Part shown: positions 43,229-54,531 of the stretch, piece by piece
Layout: each line of letters begins with the position of its first letter
How positions within the stretch are numbered: the first letter of the stretch is position 1
Source of the DNA: Selaginella moellendorffii
Lineage: Eukaryota; Streptophyta; Lycopodiopsida; Selaginellales; Selaginellaceae
Direction: 5' to 3'
Assembly: GCF_000143415.4 (NCBI RefSeq)
Contig: NW_003314269.1
Coordinates: 2,488,095-2,552,094 of the forward strand
DNA: 64,000 bases
Notes under the pieces: generated by a model
The model's database searches: none
What the model was told of the DNA's origin: nothing
The model's input: the letters and a program-made list of their open reading frames with translations, nothing else
Translations under genes and position numbers: made by a program

Positions 43229-43741
43229 CTAATATGTGAGATAAACTTTGAACAGGAGCACTGCGTTGAGCCCCTTTAGAGCCTGCGTCTCGATGGTAGC
43301 GTAGCCTCGCACCGATCTAAAATCTCCGGTTCCTCCCGTCACAGCGAACTCTCTCACGGTCAGTGCAAGCATGTCGAGGCCGTGGAAGCTGATGGTCCCT
43401 TTATACTCTGGAGTGTCCAGGACAGCGGCGAAACTGAAGAGCAAGTTAATGCCGGTGAGCGAGCACACCATATAAGTTCCCTGGCCCCGTCCCAAAACTT
43501 TGGAGCTGGAAGAGGGTCCTTGCGTGATGAGATCGTCTATTATCATCACCAGGCCAAACGAATCGTTCCTGGAAGGGGGCTTGGCCACCATGACGGCGGT
43601 GGGATGCTTGGCCGTGACAATGTCGTGCATGTAGAACTGGAGGAAGGTTACCTTACCTTGCTTCTTCGTGGTAGATCCATTGGCAGTGGCAACCAGAAAG
43701 AAGAGGACGCAAAGCGATAGAACAAGCGAGAGATATCTCAT
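43229..43741 (-). CDS. dirigent protein 2
   Basis: Intronless, 170 aa, the usual dirigent length. A signal peptide covers residues 1-22. Family motifs are FLQFYMHDIV, ANPTAV/KHPTAVMVAKPP, FGLVMIIDDLIT, SKVLGRGQGTYM, YKGTISFHGLD and VREFAVTGGTGDFRSVRGYA. It is secreted and probably guides stereoselective coupling of phenylpropanoid radicals; substrate unknown. A TATA-like element lies about 55 bp upstream of the ATG (minus strand ATTATAAA, near 43791). Confidence 0.92.
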   Translation of the reverse strand: MRYLSLVLSLCVLFFLVATANGSTTKKQGKVTFLQFYMHDIVTAKHPTAVMVAKPPSRNDSFGLVMIIDDLITQGPSSSSKVLGRGQGTYMVCSLTGINLLFSFAAVLDTPEYKGTISFHGLDMLALTVREFAVTGGTGDFRSVRGYATIETQALKGLNAVLLFKVYLTY

Positions 43742-44281
43742 TGGAAGAGGGGCTACAAATGTATGGGCTGTGTGAGAAAGAAGAGAGGGTTTATAATGTT
43801 TGGAAAAACCATTATGGTCGTCGTTGCAAAAGTGCTGGCCACAATGACATGGACCCTTGAACTAAAAGCTAAGATTCCTCTAGAAATCGAAGAATATCTT
43901 AAATTCGTTGTTTACAAATAAAAGGTGGTACCTTTAATTTAGTACGATGTTAAGCACATGGTTATGTTAACAAAGGTCGTTAGGTAGACTGTTGCTCAAT
44001 CGAGCAATAGTTAGCGTCGCAGCCACAACCATAGACAATGGACAAGTATCCATATATCGATCAAGACACAAGGAATTAAAGTTAAGGTTTGCAAGAGACA
44101 CGGTCAAATACAACGCTGCCTTGGTTTAAACACACACCGCTGGTCAAATAAACGTGCGGCAGGAGATGTTTATCCTCTGACACGTGGCAGCACCGCGTTC
44201 TGGTTTTTCACGAGCGCGGATTCACTCGTGGTTAAAAGTGATAGGTAAGAGAAGATTCACATAACTTACATGCCGTGTTGG

Positions 44282-44320
<39 letters not shown>

Positions 44321-44442
44321 CTCTCTTCTCCCTTCTTGCTCGATCATCGATTCTTAGTTTCTTGGTCCCCATTGCGCGTGGGATAATTGACGACGACTCG
44401 GCGCGGCGGCGGTCGGAAGCGGAGGCGTAATATCGCCGATCC
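43742..44442. other. divergent intergenic region with CT microsatellite
   Basis: About 0.7 kb between the divergent dirigent and O-fucosyltransferase-like genes. A (CT)n run at about 44284-44317 lies in the probable 5' leader of the latter. No gene recognised. Confidence 0.5.
44284..44317. repeat. (CT)n microsatellite
   Basis: About 17 CT units some 130 bp upstream of the glycosyltransferase ATG; pyrimidine-rich leaders are common in plant genes. Confidence 0.9.
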
Positions 44443-46596
44443 ATGGCGCCGCAGTGGAGCAGAGGTCATCTCCCGGGCGGCATGATGTCGCGGGATGTTG
44501 CGGAGATCGTTCTCAGCCCCAGGCTGAGCGGCGAGAGCAAGACGCCCGTCTACCGGCGGTCGATCTCCACCAAGCGGATGCAGGTTGATCCCTTCCACGC
44601 TTTGGCCACGAGCATTTTCCAGAGCGATGCCAAGGATTCCAGCTGCGCGGCCGCCAGAGCGTGGAGGAAATCCTTGCTGGGACTCATCGGCCTGCTCTTG
44701 ATCGTTCTTGCCCTAGCCAAGATTTTGTCTGTGGAGTGGCTGGGGGCAGATTTCGATCAGCTCTTGTTGACGAAGGTATGGGCTCCGAGACTAAAGGACG
44801 AGGATCACACTGTTTCTTCTCTTTGTTTCAGCCAGCCGAGTCCTACCAGCGAGCGATGATCGAGAGCACAATCACGAAAGTGTCTCATGTCGAGAGGAAG
44901 GTAACGTGAATTCTTTCATGCATTAGGCTAGATCATTTGAGAGAATGAATTTGGCAGCTCTACAACTCCTTGTGGGCGAATCCAGACTCCTCAAAGTACG
45001 AGCAATGCATAGCACGACCCAAGAAATCTCGAAGTAAGTTTTCTCACTCTCTTGTGGAAATGCTAAGAATTTTCTGGCAGAGGCTGGAGCAGCTACAAAT
45101 GGTTATCTTCTGGTAAACGCGAATGGTGGCCTCAATCAGATGAGAACCGGGGTATGCGCTTGTCTGTTTCTTTTCTATTCATTTGGAATAATACGGATAT
45201 GTCGTTCTCAGATATGCGACATGGTTGCTGTAGCCAGGATCATGAATGCCACTTTAGTCATGCCTACACTTGATCACAGCTCCTTCTGGGAGGATCCAAG
45301 GTACTTTTAAATCTGGAGTTGAATGCTTATGCCAGTTTCATAGTGCAGTGAATTCGCGGACATTTTTGACATCGATCACTTCATAGAGACCTTGAAAGAC
45401 GATGTACGAATTGTGAAAGCCCTTCCTTCCCATTTGGAGAGCGTCGAGCCAGTCAAGAAAGCTCCCGTATCATGGTCGAAGGTATAGCTTGCTACGCTGT
45501 CTCGTTTGGATAGTATTGACGTGCGATTTACCAGGCATCTTACTACAAAGAGGAGATTCTTCCCTTGCTCAAGAAGCACAAGGTTGTCTACTTCACCCAT
45601 GCGGATTCACGTCTAGCGAACAATGATATTCCTAACAGTGTACAACAACTTCGCTGCCGAGCAAATTATCGAGCTCTGAAGTACGCCAAGCCAATTCAAA
45701 GGTTGGGACAAGTTCTTGTTGAGCGGATGCGAGATAAAGGGCCGTATATAGCTCTCCACTTGAGGTAAAATGTGATATGTCCTACCTATCAACTGCAGTT
45801 TCTGAGGCTTCACCTGAATGTAGATACGAAAAGGACATGTTGGCATTCACGGGTTGTTCGCACGGGCTAACAGCCGATGAAGCGAACGTGTTACGTGATA
45901 TGCGTTACAGCACTAAGCACTGGAAAGAAAAGGAGATTGCTGCGGAAGAAAAACGGATGGAAGGAGGTTGCCCTCTGACACCTCACGAAGCTGCTCTTCT
46001 ACTGAAAGGCTTGGGATATCCGGCATCCACCAACATTTACATTGCGGCAGGCGAAAGTTTCGGAAACAACAGTATGAAAGCTTTCCAAAGCGTGTATCCA
46101 AACGTTTACACCCATTCAACTCTTGCAACGGAGCAGGAGTTGGCGGAGTTCAAGGGCTTTCAAAACAGAATCGCAGGCCTGGACTATATCATGGCATTGA
46201 AGAGCGATACCTTCGTTTATACATACGACGGAAACATGGCCAAGGCTGTTCAGGGGCACAGGAGGTTTGAGGGACACAGGAAAACGATCAGTCCAGACCG
46301 GTACGTCCTGGTTGTTTGGTTCTCTGATGGATTATCTTACAGTTGGTTTTTGTTGCAGACAAAGTGTAGTAACTCTCGTGGATGATTACGAAACAGGAAA
46401 TCTCTCGTGGGACAATTTCGCAGCAGAAATCAGAAGAGTGCATCACAAGAAAATAGGTGCTCCATCGTACAGGGAATCCGGTGAATCTCCGAAGTGGGAA
46501 GAAAACTTCTACGCAAATCCGAATCCAGGCTGCATTTGTCAGTCAAAGAAAACGAGCAGCAGAAGGCTACTTACAAGACAGCAAAAACAATTATGA
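44443..46596 (+). CDS. plant O-fucosyltransferase-like glycosyltransferase (GT106/GT65-type)
   Basis: Golgi type II membrane protein. Exons 44443-44775, 44832-44900, 44958-45033, 45081-45151, 45212-45300, 45349-45481, 45535-45764, 45824-46300 and 46359-46596; 571 aa, phases consistent. One membrane anchor lies near residues 77-95. Conserved blocks are [30 protein letters not shown] (split by an intron), [86 protein letters not shown] and a C-terminal NPNPGCIC. Plant members include RG-I rhamnosyltransferases and mannan-related MSR proteins, so a pectin or hemicellulose role is likely but not resolvable here. Confidence 0.9.
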
Positions 46597-46666
46597 GAAC
46601 GCGTGTACAGCGAAGGCTTTTGGTTAGTACCGGGGATCATTTTGTACAGTCCGGAAATAATGCCGC

Positions 46667-48697
46667 TTAAGTCGAGGCTCTTCGACGACGACTTTCAGCT
46701 GCGAAGATGTTAGCCAGAGAGATATATGGTGCCGAGTTCTCAGGGTCCAGCTCAACGACGCGCTCGGCTATATTTGATCCGGCAGACGCACCACCGTAAG
46801 CTGACCACACTCCCAGCAAGGCTCCCAAAGTTGTGCCATCGGGAAGGTATGGCATCCCTTGGAGTAGCTCCTGCGCATGCTTCAGCTGCCCAGCACGGCC
46901 GAGAACGTTGATCATGCAGCAGTAGTGCTCGGCAGACGGATTTAATCCGTAGTCCTGGTTCATGAAGCCGAAGTACTGCAAGCTTTCCTTGAAGAGGCCA
47001 CCGTGACTACAGGCACTCAAAAGACCCGTGACCGTGATCTCATCGGGGCTGAGTCCGTCGAGACCCATCAGTTGGAAGAGCTCGACGGCAAGCTTACCAT
47101 GGCCAGAATGGGCATAAGCAGCTATCATGGCTGTCCAGGACACAACGTTTTGTTTTGGGAGGCAGTCGAAGATCCTCCTGGCTTTGATCAGATGTCCTGC
47201 TTGGGCGTACGCGGCCACAAGCACAGTCCAGGCAACTATATCCCGCTCGGGCATCTTCTCAAAGGTGGCCCTTGCTTCGAGGAGCTGGTTGTTCTGGGCA
47301 TAAGACTCCATTATCACGTTCCAGGACACCATGTCGGGCTGCGGCATTCCATCAAACAGGACCTTGGCCTCGTCCGGATAACCGTGGTTGGCATAAGCAG
47401 AGATCATGGTGTTCCAGGCTACTCCATCACGTACCGGCATTCTTTCAAACATCTCTCGGGCCTCGTCCAGTTTTCCAGACTGAGCGTACGCAGTTATCAT
47501 GTTGGTCCAGGCAACCAGGTTCCTCTCCGGCATAGTGTCGAAGGTTTCTTTGGCATCGCGAAGATGGCGGGCTTGTGCACAGCAGGTTATCATCGTCGAC
47601 CACGCGACTACGTCGAGCTCGGGCATGCCGTCGAAGATCTGCTTCGCCGACCTCACGTCGGCTTCCTGCCCGTAGGCAGTGATCAGAGCAGTCCAGGACG
47701 CGAGGTTTCGCTCGGGCATCCTGTCAAAGAGCTGCTTTGCCTCGGCTAAGTTGGCCTTTTGGACGTGGACTTGGATCATGGAGTTCCAGGAAACGATGTT
47801 CCGGTGCTTCATGCTGTCGAAGATGCTCTTGGCGGCCTCCAAGTTCCCGTGCTGGGCGTAACCGGTAAGCATCGCATTCCAGGATTGAGTTTCTTGTTCG
47901 GGAATCTCGTCAAAGATTAACTTTGCCTGTTCGATGCTCCCGCAGTGAACGTTGGCGGTGATGATGTTGATCCACGAGACGAAGTCGCGCTCGGGCATTC
48001 GGTGGAAGAGCTGGTTGGCCTCTTGGAGGTTCCCGCTGCGGGAGTAGACTTGGATCATCGCGTTCCAGGAAGCGATGTTCCTGCCAGGCATGGAATCGAA
48101 GAGTTTTTTCGCTGAGGGAACTTGGCCTTTGTCGGAATAAACGGTGATGATCGCAGTCCAGGAAACTACGTCTCTCTCCGGCATGCTTTGGAATATCTCC
48201 TGGGCTTTTTCCAGATGCCCGTTCTGGGCATATCCTGTTATCATCGCGTTCCATGTAACAAGGTTCCACTCGGGTATCTTTTGGAAAAGAATCTCTGCTT
48301 CTTGGATTCGACCGTGCTGGGAGTATGCCGCGAGGAGCCCATTCCAGGCGACGTGGTTGCGCTCGGGCATCTTGTCAAAAACCCGTTTGGCATCGTCCAG
48401 ATGCCCTCTTTGGGCATATGCCGTGAGGAGGATAGTCCACGAGAAAACGTTTGGGCGGTTGATGGCATCAAAGACCGCGCGTGCCTCGTCAATCCTGCCA
48501 AACTTTCCATAGACTTGGATCGTGAGATTGGCAAGGTAGAGATTCTGGCGATGCTCGCTCTCCAAGATCCGAGCCCGGATGCCTGATGCCTCCCGAAAGT
48601 CGCCGCTTGATCGGAGAAGCGCTGCAAAGTAGTCGGATCCATCGTCAGGAAGGGCTCGCAGTGGAGGCAGCACAGCCACATTGCTGCTGGGATTCAT
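46667..48697 (-). CDS. PLS-type pentatricopeptide repeat protein lacking DYW
   Basis: Intronless, 676 aa. After about 50 residues the protein is an almost unbroken array of roughly fifteen 31-aa S-type PPR repeats with consensus VVSWNAMITAYAQxG and ExLFDxMPERN. It ends in E-type sequence (SAEHYCCMINVLGRAGQLKHAQEL, APYISLANIFAA) that stops at SRRRRAST. The E+ and DYW domains are absent. PLS proteins are nuclear-encoded organelle RNA-editing factors; members without DYW are thought to recruit a deaminase in trans. The N-terminus has little obvious transit peptide. A telo-box array lies just upstream. Confidence 0.88.
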   Translation of the reverse strand: MNPSSNVAVLPPLRALPDDGSDYFAALLRSSGDFREASGIRARILESEHRQNLYLANLTIQVYGKFGRIDEARAVFDAINRPNVFSWTILLTAYAQRGHLDDAKRVFDKMPERNHVAWNGLLAAYSQHGRIQEAEILFQKIPEWNLVTWNAMITGYAQNGHLEKAQEIFQSMPERDVVSWTAIITVYSDKGQVPSAKKLFDSMPGRNIASWNAMIQVYSRSGNLQEANQLFHRMPERDFVSWINIITANVHCGSIEQAKLIFDEIPEQETQSWNAMLTGYAQHGNLEAAKSIFDSMKHRNIVSWNSMIQVHVQKANLAEAKQLFDRMPERNLASWTALITAYGQEADVRSAKQIFDGMPELDVVAWSTMITCCAQARHLRDAKETFDTMPERNLVAWTNMITAYAQSGKLDEAREMFERMPVRDGVAWNTMISAYANHGYPDEAKVLFDGMPQPDMVSWNVIMESYAQNNQLLEARATFEKMPERDIVAWTVLVAAYAQAGHLIKARRIFDCLPKQNVVSWTAMIAAYAHSGHGKLAVELFQLMGLDGLSPDEITVTGLLSACSHGGLFKESLQYFGFMNQDYGLNPSAEHYCCMINVLGRAGQLKHAQELLQGMPYLPDGTTLGALLGVWSAYGGASAGSNIAERVVELDPENSAPYISLANIFAAESRRRRAST

Positions 48698-49002
48698 GCG
48701 ACCATTGCGCTCTAAATCTTTTAGGGTTTATGTTCTGTTCTGGGTTTTAGGGTTAGGGTTTATGGGCAACTCTATATTAGGGCTGATGGGAGGTGGACAC
48801 GTGTCCTGCCAGGATTTCGGACCGCCGCAGCCACGACATGAGCAGCAAACAGCGGCAGGGTTTTCCTCTATTCCATTCTGTTTGGTGTCAGACTAATCAT
48901 CGCGAGTCGCCCACCAGTGCCATCCAGGTGGGTGTCCTTGAAATCCCCCTGCCAGATGCTACTGCTCTCGTGGGTCGATCGGCGGAGAAGCGAGCAACAA
49001 GA
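48698..49002. promoter_or_regulatory. bidirectional promoter, PPR gene / MFS transporter
   Basis: 305 bp between divergent start codons, with three telo-box-type motifs (TTTAGGGTTT, TTTTAGGGTTAGGG, TAGGGTTTATGGG) at about 48719-48765, nearer the PPR gene. Confidence 0.5.
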
Positions 49003-51172
49003 ATGGCGTCGATCTCTTCCGGGCCCTCGTCGCAGCTGACGATCAAATGGCTGGGCCTGGCAGCGTCGATTTGGATCCAGGCATTTGCCGGCAACGCCTA
49101 CACCTTCTCGCATTTCTCGCCGCGGCTCAAGGCGGTGCTCCACTACTCGCAGATTGAGCTCAACAATCTGGGCGTGGCCAAGGACATCGGCGAGAATGTG
49201 GGGCTCATCACTGGCTATCTCTCCAACAAGCTCCCTGCATGGCTCATCCTCTTCATTGGGGGGCTGGAGGCGTTCCTCGGATATGGCGTTCTTTGGCTCG
49301 TCGTCAGCGAAAGGATCGCTCCACTTCCATACTGGCAAGTAAGTTTTTCCTGACATCTAGAGATAAGTTTTGCGTTGCAAGTTCTCTTTCATTCTCGGAT
49401 TTCTTTCTCATTTCCTGGCAAAGCACGAGGTAAAAAAAACAAATTTTTTTTTCAAGTGCTAGTTTCATTTTCTAGATTTTGCGTTTCGCTTATAGAGTTA
49501 GTCAACGAAAGAGTGGCTGAAAGAGTGGAAAAGCTTGCAAACTATTTTGGGTTTCTGAGCTTGAAAGTCCTTCCTTTTTCTTTTCTTCTAATATTCATAT
49601 TTTGCAGATGTGTCTAGCTATTTGCATCGGTGCCAACAGTGCCACATTCTTCAACACCGCGGTTCTCGTCACAACCATGCGGAACTTCCCCCAGAGCCGA
49701 GGTACTGTTGTGGGAATCCTCAAAGGCTTCGTTGGTCTCAGTGGTGCCATTTTCACCCAGCTCTACACGTCCTTCCTCTTTAAGAACCCGGTCTCGTTGT
49801 TGCTGCTTCTTTCCACCAGTCCTTTCGCCGTGTCCGTGGCTTGCATGGGTTTCGTTCGTCCAGTTCCCGACGCCACCCGTGAACCCGAAGAGAAACGAAA
49901 CTTTTTCCTCGTTCATGTTATTTGCGTGTCCCTCGCGCTCTACCTTCTCGTCGCCACTTTTGTCCAGGACTTTCTCCCGAGTAATCCAATCGTCTCCGGA
50001 GTTATAGCCACTGTCATGCTCTTGTTCCTCTTTGCTCCGGTTTTCGTCGCTCTCAAGTTCTTTATCCTCGGGTTGTTTAAGAGAACTGAGGAACCACCAT
50101 CGAGACGTAACTTGGAAAAAGAAGACGGCGGCGTGAGCGAGCCCCTCGTGCGCGAGGAAACCGTCCAGTTCCAAATAGGATCCACCGAAGAAGAACTCGG
50201 GCAATCTGACGAGGAGGACGCGAGAACTCTGCCAACTTTCCGGCACGACGATAGCTACATCGAGCGGACCGAGGAGGAGCTCTCCTGGGACGATCGAAAG
50301 AAATTCCCGCCGGGGATGAGCACCAGCGACAGCGCGACGAGTCTGAGTGAAGCCGAGATAGAAAACGATACGGACGTGCTGATGGCCGTGGGAGAAGGCG
50401 CTGTGCCGAGGAAGAGAAAGCCGAGGCGTGGAGAGGACTTCAACTTGAGGCAGTCGCTGCTCAAGGCGGACTTCTGGCTGCTCTTTTTCACGTTCTTCTG
50501 TGGAGTCGGGTCGGGTGTGACGGCCATCAACAATCTGGGACAGATCGGCCAGGCGCAGGGATTCACCGACGTGACGATCTTCGTCACACTCCTGGGGATA
50601 TGGAACTTCCTGGGCCGGCTTGGAGGCGGAGCAATCTCGGAGAAATACGTCCGGTAAGATCTCAGCTCGTAGAAGTTCTATAGCGCCAATGGTCACTGAC
50701 CAGCATTCTTTGCAGGAAGGCTGTTCCTCGGACTCTCTGGCTGGCCGGAGCCCAGTGCCTGATGGCAGTCGCGCACCTCTTGTTTGCATGGGCCGGCACG
50801 AGCTCGCTTCACGTCGGCTCCATCTTGCTGGGCTTTTGCTACGGCGTCCACTTCTCGGTCATGGTTCCCACCGCGTCGGAGCTCTTCGGCCTCAAGCACT
50901 TTGGCAAGATCTACAACTTCCTCACCATGGGCGACCCGGTGGGATCGCTGCTCTTCTCGGGGGTCATCGCCGGCTACCTCTACGACATGGAGGCGCGAGA
51001 CGGGCCGCAGGCCGACCAGTGCATTGGAGCTCACTGCTTCCGGCTCACGTTCTTGATCATGGCTGGAGTGTGCCTCGTCGGGTCCGCCGCCAGCGTCTAC
51101 GTGAGCGTCAGGATCAAGCCCGTGTATCAATCTTTGTACAAGTCTGGCCGCGCGGTCAGGGACTTGCATTGA
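49003..51172 (+). CDS. nodulin-like / NFD4-type major facilitator superfamily transporter
   Basis: Multi-pass membrane transporter of the plant nodulin-like MFS family; substrate unknown. Exons 49003-49338, 49608-50653 and 50716-51172; 612 aa. The nodulin-like N-terminal half shows KWLGLAASIWIQAFAGNAYTFS, YSQIELNNLGVAKDIGENVG, YWQMCLAICIGANSATFFNTAVLV and FPQSRGTVVGILKGFVGLSGAIFTQLY. A long acidic cytosolic loop (about residues 280-400) separates it from the C-terminal half: LLKADFWLLFFTFFCGVGSG, NNLGQIGQAQG and SELFGLKHFGKIYNFLTMGDPVGS. About twelve hydrophobic segments are visible. The ATG was chosen as the first that starts the family N-terminus. Confidence 0.92.
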
Positions 51173-52116
51173 GGAAGACAATGATTGTGTGATACAAGAG
51201 CTTCCTTCCCGATCTCCCAGTGATTCACGAGGATTCAAAGATACTCATACTTGCTTCCATAGCCACAACTCGTGCATTTCTCTGCTTCCGAGTCAACGCA
51301 ACGGCTTCACTAGGTCTTGGAGAATTTGGAGCCGAGCAGGATGAGGATTCGGACGAGATCGTTTTTTTCCACACCCAGCAAGTTCCTCCAGCGAACTGTA
51401 ATCTCGGTAAGTTGATGGCTAGAAGATAGCTCACCTTCAAATTTTGCTATAAAATATTATGGAGTGGTTAATATAAACAAATTCAAAGATGTGTGGCATT
51501 CATGCATAAATTAAGATCAAAGTTTGACCTCAATAACAAACGATTTCTACTCTAAGAACATTAGTGGGCTTTTAAGCTTATTAATCTTTTTGAATAAACA
51601 AGAGCAGAAAGGTATCTTTTCCATGGCAACTTCAAAGCAGCGTCTATAAATTATGGGAATATGCTAGATATAAAGGTGGAAATTAAAAGATATTTAATAA
51701 AACTCCCTTTACCCAAAACTTTAAACACCCTCAGGAATTGAATCTTGAGGATGTGGATGATGAAGAGATGCTAGATCTCACATTTGAGGAGGTTTCTGAG
51801 TGCCAAGAACACAAGGAGGCCTTGATGGAAGTTCAAATTAAGAAATGAGCTAAATCCTCCAAAATGTGGACAATGTGCATGTTATGCTTGAAGAGGATTC
51901 TCAAGAGCAGCTAGATGCAATGGAGGCAGACATTGATTTTGCTTTTGAGCTTGAATAAGATCTTCAGGCTAAAGAAGATAGGTATAAAAACGAAATAATA
52001 ATGTTGTGGAAGAATAAATTTGGAGAGCTTTAGATTTGGTGGTATTTTAAATTTCAAAATCGAATCACCATAGTAATATTTTTTTACTGATCAAATTAAT
52101 GATCAAATCAACACAA
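51173..52116. other. intergenic, partly AT-rich
   Basis: MFS 3' flank, then AT-rich DNA. A short acidic open stretch at about 51720-51850 (LNLEDVDDEEMLDLTFEE...) cannot be assigned and is followed by stops. Confidence 0.4.
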
Positions 52117-52330
52117 TTAAAATGACATAAAAACAAGATCAACACAAAACTTTCCATGTTTAGTCTTAAAAGGACCACTTTGGATGATGTTCACATAATT
52201 TTTAATTGGTTCTGAAATCAGGAAGCAGTCTGGGCATGTATCAAAACCTAGCAGTTCCGGACCTGTTCTTTCCCAGATGTGCTGGTGCAGAGAAGCCTGC
52301 CAAGGGGTGCTCCAATGGAACAAATAAGAA
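52117..52330 (-). pseudogene. fragment similar to the 3' part of the F-box gene
   Basis: Minus-strand translation HIWERTGPELLGFDTC resembles HIWERNGLELEFVRG in the F-box gene at 53.1 kb, and TTTCCCAGATGTGCT with its surroundings is shared at nucleotide level. Too short and broken to be a gene. Confidence 0.6.
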
Positions 52331-52429
52331 AGCTTCACCAAGGACATTCCACCTTTCTCCATTGATCCTGCAGCCCTGCTGGTCTTGACGAGTTTTATGA
52401 GAAGCACCTGGATCGCTTCGTATCCAAGC

Positions 52430-52620
52430 TGTAACTTGCTCCGAGCAATTGACTGCTGAGGATTTGGCTAAGCTGGTTGGCTTCGACCAGCAGATTGACG
52501 TTTATCTATTCAAGTTTCGTTCTTCTCACTTCCTGCGATTTAGGCTGAAGGTCCCGTGTATACCACGGAGGATTGGTTGTCGTGTCAAATCTAAAAAGCC
52601 TCTACTAATCGTTGTGTAAC
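52430..52620 (+). pseudogene. inverted fragment of the JmjC gene (exons 2-3 and intron)
   Basis: Plus-strand translation [19 protein letters not shown] matches exon 2 of the minus-strand JmjC gene ([19 protein letters not shown]). Further on, GGCTGAAGGTCCCGTGTAT matches the start of exon 3. Sequence between them resembles the intron (CGTTCTTCTCACTTC), so genomic DNA, not mRNA, was copied. Confidence 0.85.
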
Positions 52621-52806
52621 ATCCATTCCAGATGTTTGTGACTTCGTCTAACTGCTCTATGAATAATGCTTCTCGTTGATTTTTAAATCTAAATGGCTTT
52701 GTAATTTCATGCATAGTCTGGTGTTAGTTAACACCAAGACTGGTGTTGTCTTCTGCTTCCTTCTGCTGCTCAGTGATTCATGTTGATTCATAGATGCTCA
52801 TGATAG

Positions 52807-54304
52807 CTACTGCCAGCCGCATGGTATGTGCGAATGCGACTCATGCATCCCTCTGCACCAGTGATCGATTGCAGCGTAGGGAGCTTCCGAGTCAACACTT
52901 TCCTGCCAAGATCGCCACAGCATGCCGCAGTCGCTCCGGGGCACCCACTGCAGGGGCTGCAGCTTGACACGTCCTGGGTGCTCTCTCGCAAACTCCTCGA
53001 GCAGCGCAGGAATCTGTGGACTAGCATCTTTGTTAGTCCAGTAGACACACTTTAGCTCGACCTTTGTGCCGCTGCTTCTCTCCACCAGCCCACGGACGAA
53101 CTCCAGTTCCAGACCGTTTCTTTCCCAGATGTGCTTGGTGTGGACGAACTCGACTCTAACTGTCAAGGGTTTCTCCATGCTGCTCCAGTTTGCAACGTAT
53201 AGTTGCTGCATTTAGTCACACACACCGTGAGGCATTGGAACAAAAAGCAAAAGCTTCACCTTGATACTTATGAAAGAGACAATGAACTCCTCAAGGCCCT
53301 GGAACGGCTCCAGCAGGGCCACAAGATCAATAGAGCAGGGTGGAATGCCATCGTCAAAGATGCAGAAATAGAACTTCTTCAGGCTCAACGTTCTACACAA
53401 AGCTACCTTGTCCATTACTTGGGCAGGGCTGCTAAACGGGTTGAGGAAGATGATCTTTTTGAGCCTGGAGTAGCGCAGCCCCTGGATATGCCGCATGCTC
53501 TCTCTCACCCGGATCCACTCTACGTTGCATGTAGTGGGCTGCAGTTGGATGCGCGGAACGACAAAGAACATCCACCGGAGCTTTGGTGTGTCAAGTGCAA
53601 GCGTAAAGTTGTCGCGTCCATCACCCTCGCAGAATTCCGACTGGCAGCTGTCAAGGCTGCGGCTTTTGAGCACGTAGGTACCTATAAAGTCACATATTTG
53701 AGAATGCAAGCTGACAACAAAAAATGCCCAAACTGGGGAAATCGGGTTAGCTTTACATACCGGGCGAGCTCACCACTATCGTACCCATCCGCACTGCAAG
53801 AAGGGAGGGGCAGATCTCGAGCAGCTGCTGCAGCACAGTCACGTTGATCGGTCTGTGAAAACTGAGGAAGAGGAGATTGGGCAGCAGCGGTGAAGGCAAG
53901 GTTGCATTGCCGAGCGTGGAGCCGAGTTGTGTGACGTGGACGTGGAGACAGCGGAGCTCCTGACACGCCGAGATATTGGACCAGAAGTCCTCGAACTTGT
54001 GCTGCGGACCTCCGTAGATGGTGACTGAGTGGAGCCCTTTCCCGATCTGGTGCAGCCAGCGAGTGCAACTTTGCTGGAACCGAATGGATAACTGGCGAAG
54101 ATCGTTGTGGCCAAACCAGCGGATGAGCCCCTGCTCCACATCACGACTGCTCGACTCCAAGGAGTAGTGCGTGACGAGCCTTGCCAGCTGCGCCCACCTC
54201 TTGCTTACCAGAGACGAGGGATTCAAGTCGCGCGACCAGGCGAGGAGAGACATGATCCGAATGAGCACCTCGTCTGGAAGATCGTCAAGGCACTGCCTCC
54301 GCAT
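52807..54304 (-). pseudogene. F-box protein gene with an in-frame stop (or an ultra-short intron)
   Basis: Exon 1 is 54304-53761 and exon 2 starts at 53681. The N-terminal F-box (CLDDLPDEVLIRIMSLLAW, LVSKRW) would bind SKP1 in an SCF ubiquitin ligase. It is followed by LRR-like sequence (LRQLSIRFQ, LRCLHVHVTQLGS, LPNLLFLSFHRP, PSLLAVRMG, LKKIIFLNPF, LKKFYFCIFDDG). A TAA at 53214-53212 ends a 337-aa product, yet the same frame continues for 134 more codons to 52807 with related-looking sequence (VRVEFVHTKHIWERNG). An 18-nt GT...AG stretch around the stop would restore frame, but that is far below plant intron size. It may be a recent pseudogene or a truncated functional F-box protein. Confidence 0.7.
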
Positions 54305-54531
54305 CGTAACTCCAAAAGCTAGACCGAACTTTTCGATGTTTGCATAGCGTAGAAACCGTGGAGAGGAGAGTACTTGAACACGACACCAGCGGATATATCG
54401 TGCTGGCTGGAGCCCAGTGCCTGATGATACGCACCTCGGCCCAGCCCAGCAAGACCGTCTATGCCCGGCTACCATGGCTGGAACGACGTCGATTCTCATT
54501 TCGAGCAAAAAAGTTTACAAAACACGAATCA

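Noticed and set aside
47003-47749. 248-residue plus-strand frame within the PLS-PPR gene
   Set aside because: Repeats on the minus strand keep the antisense frame open; the PPR motif array is decisive for the minus strand.
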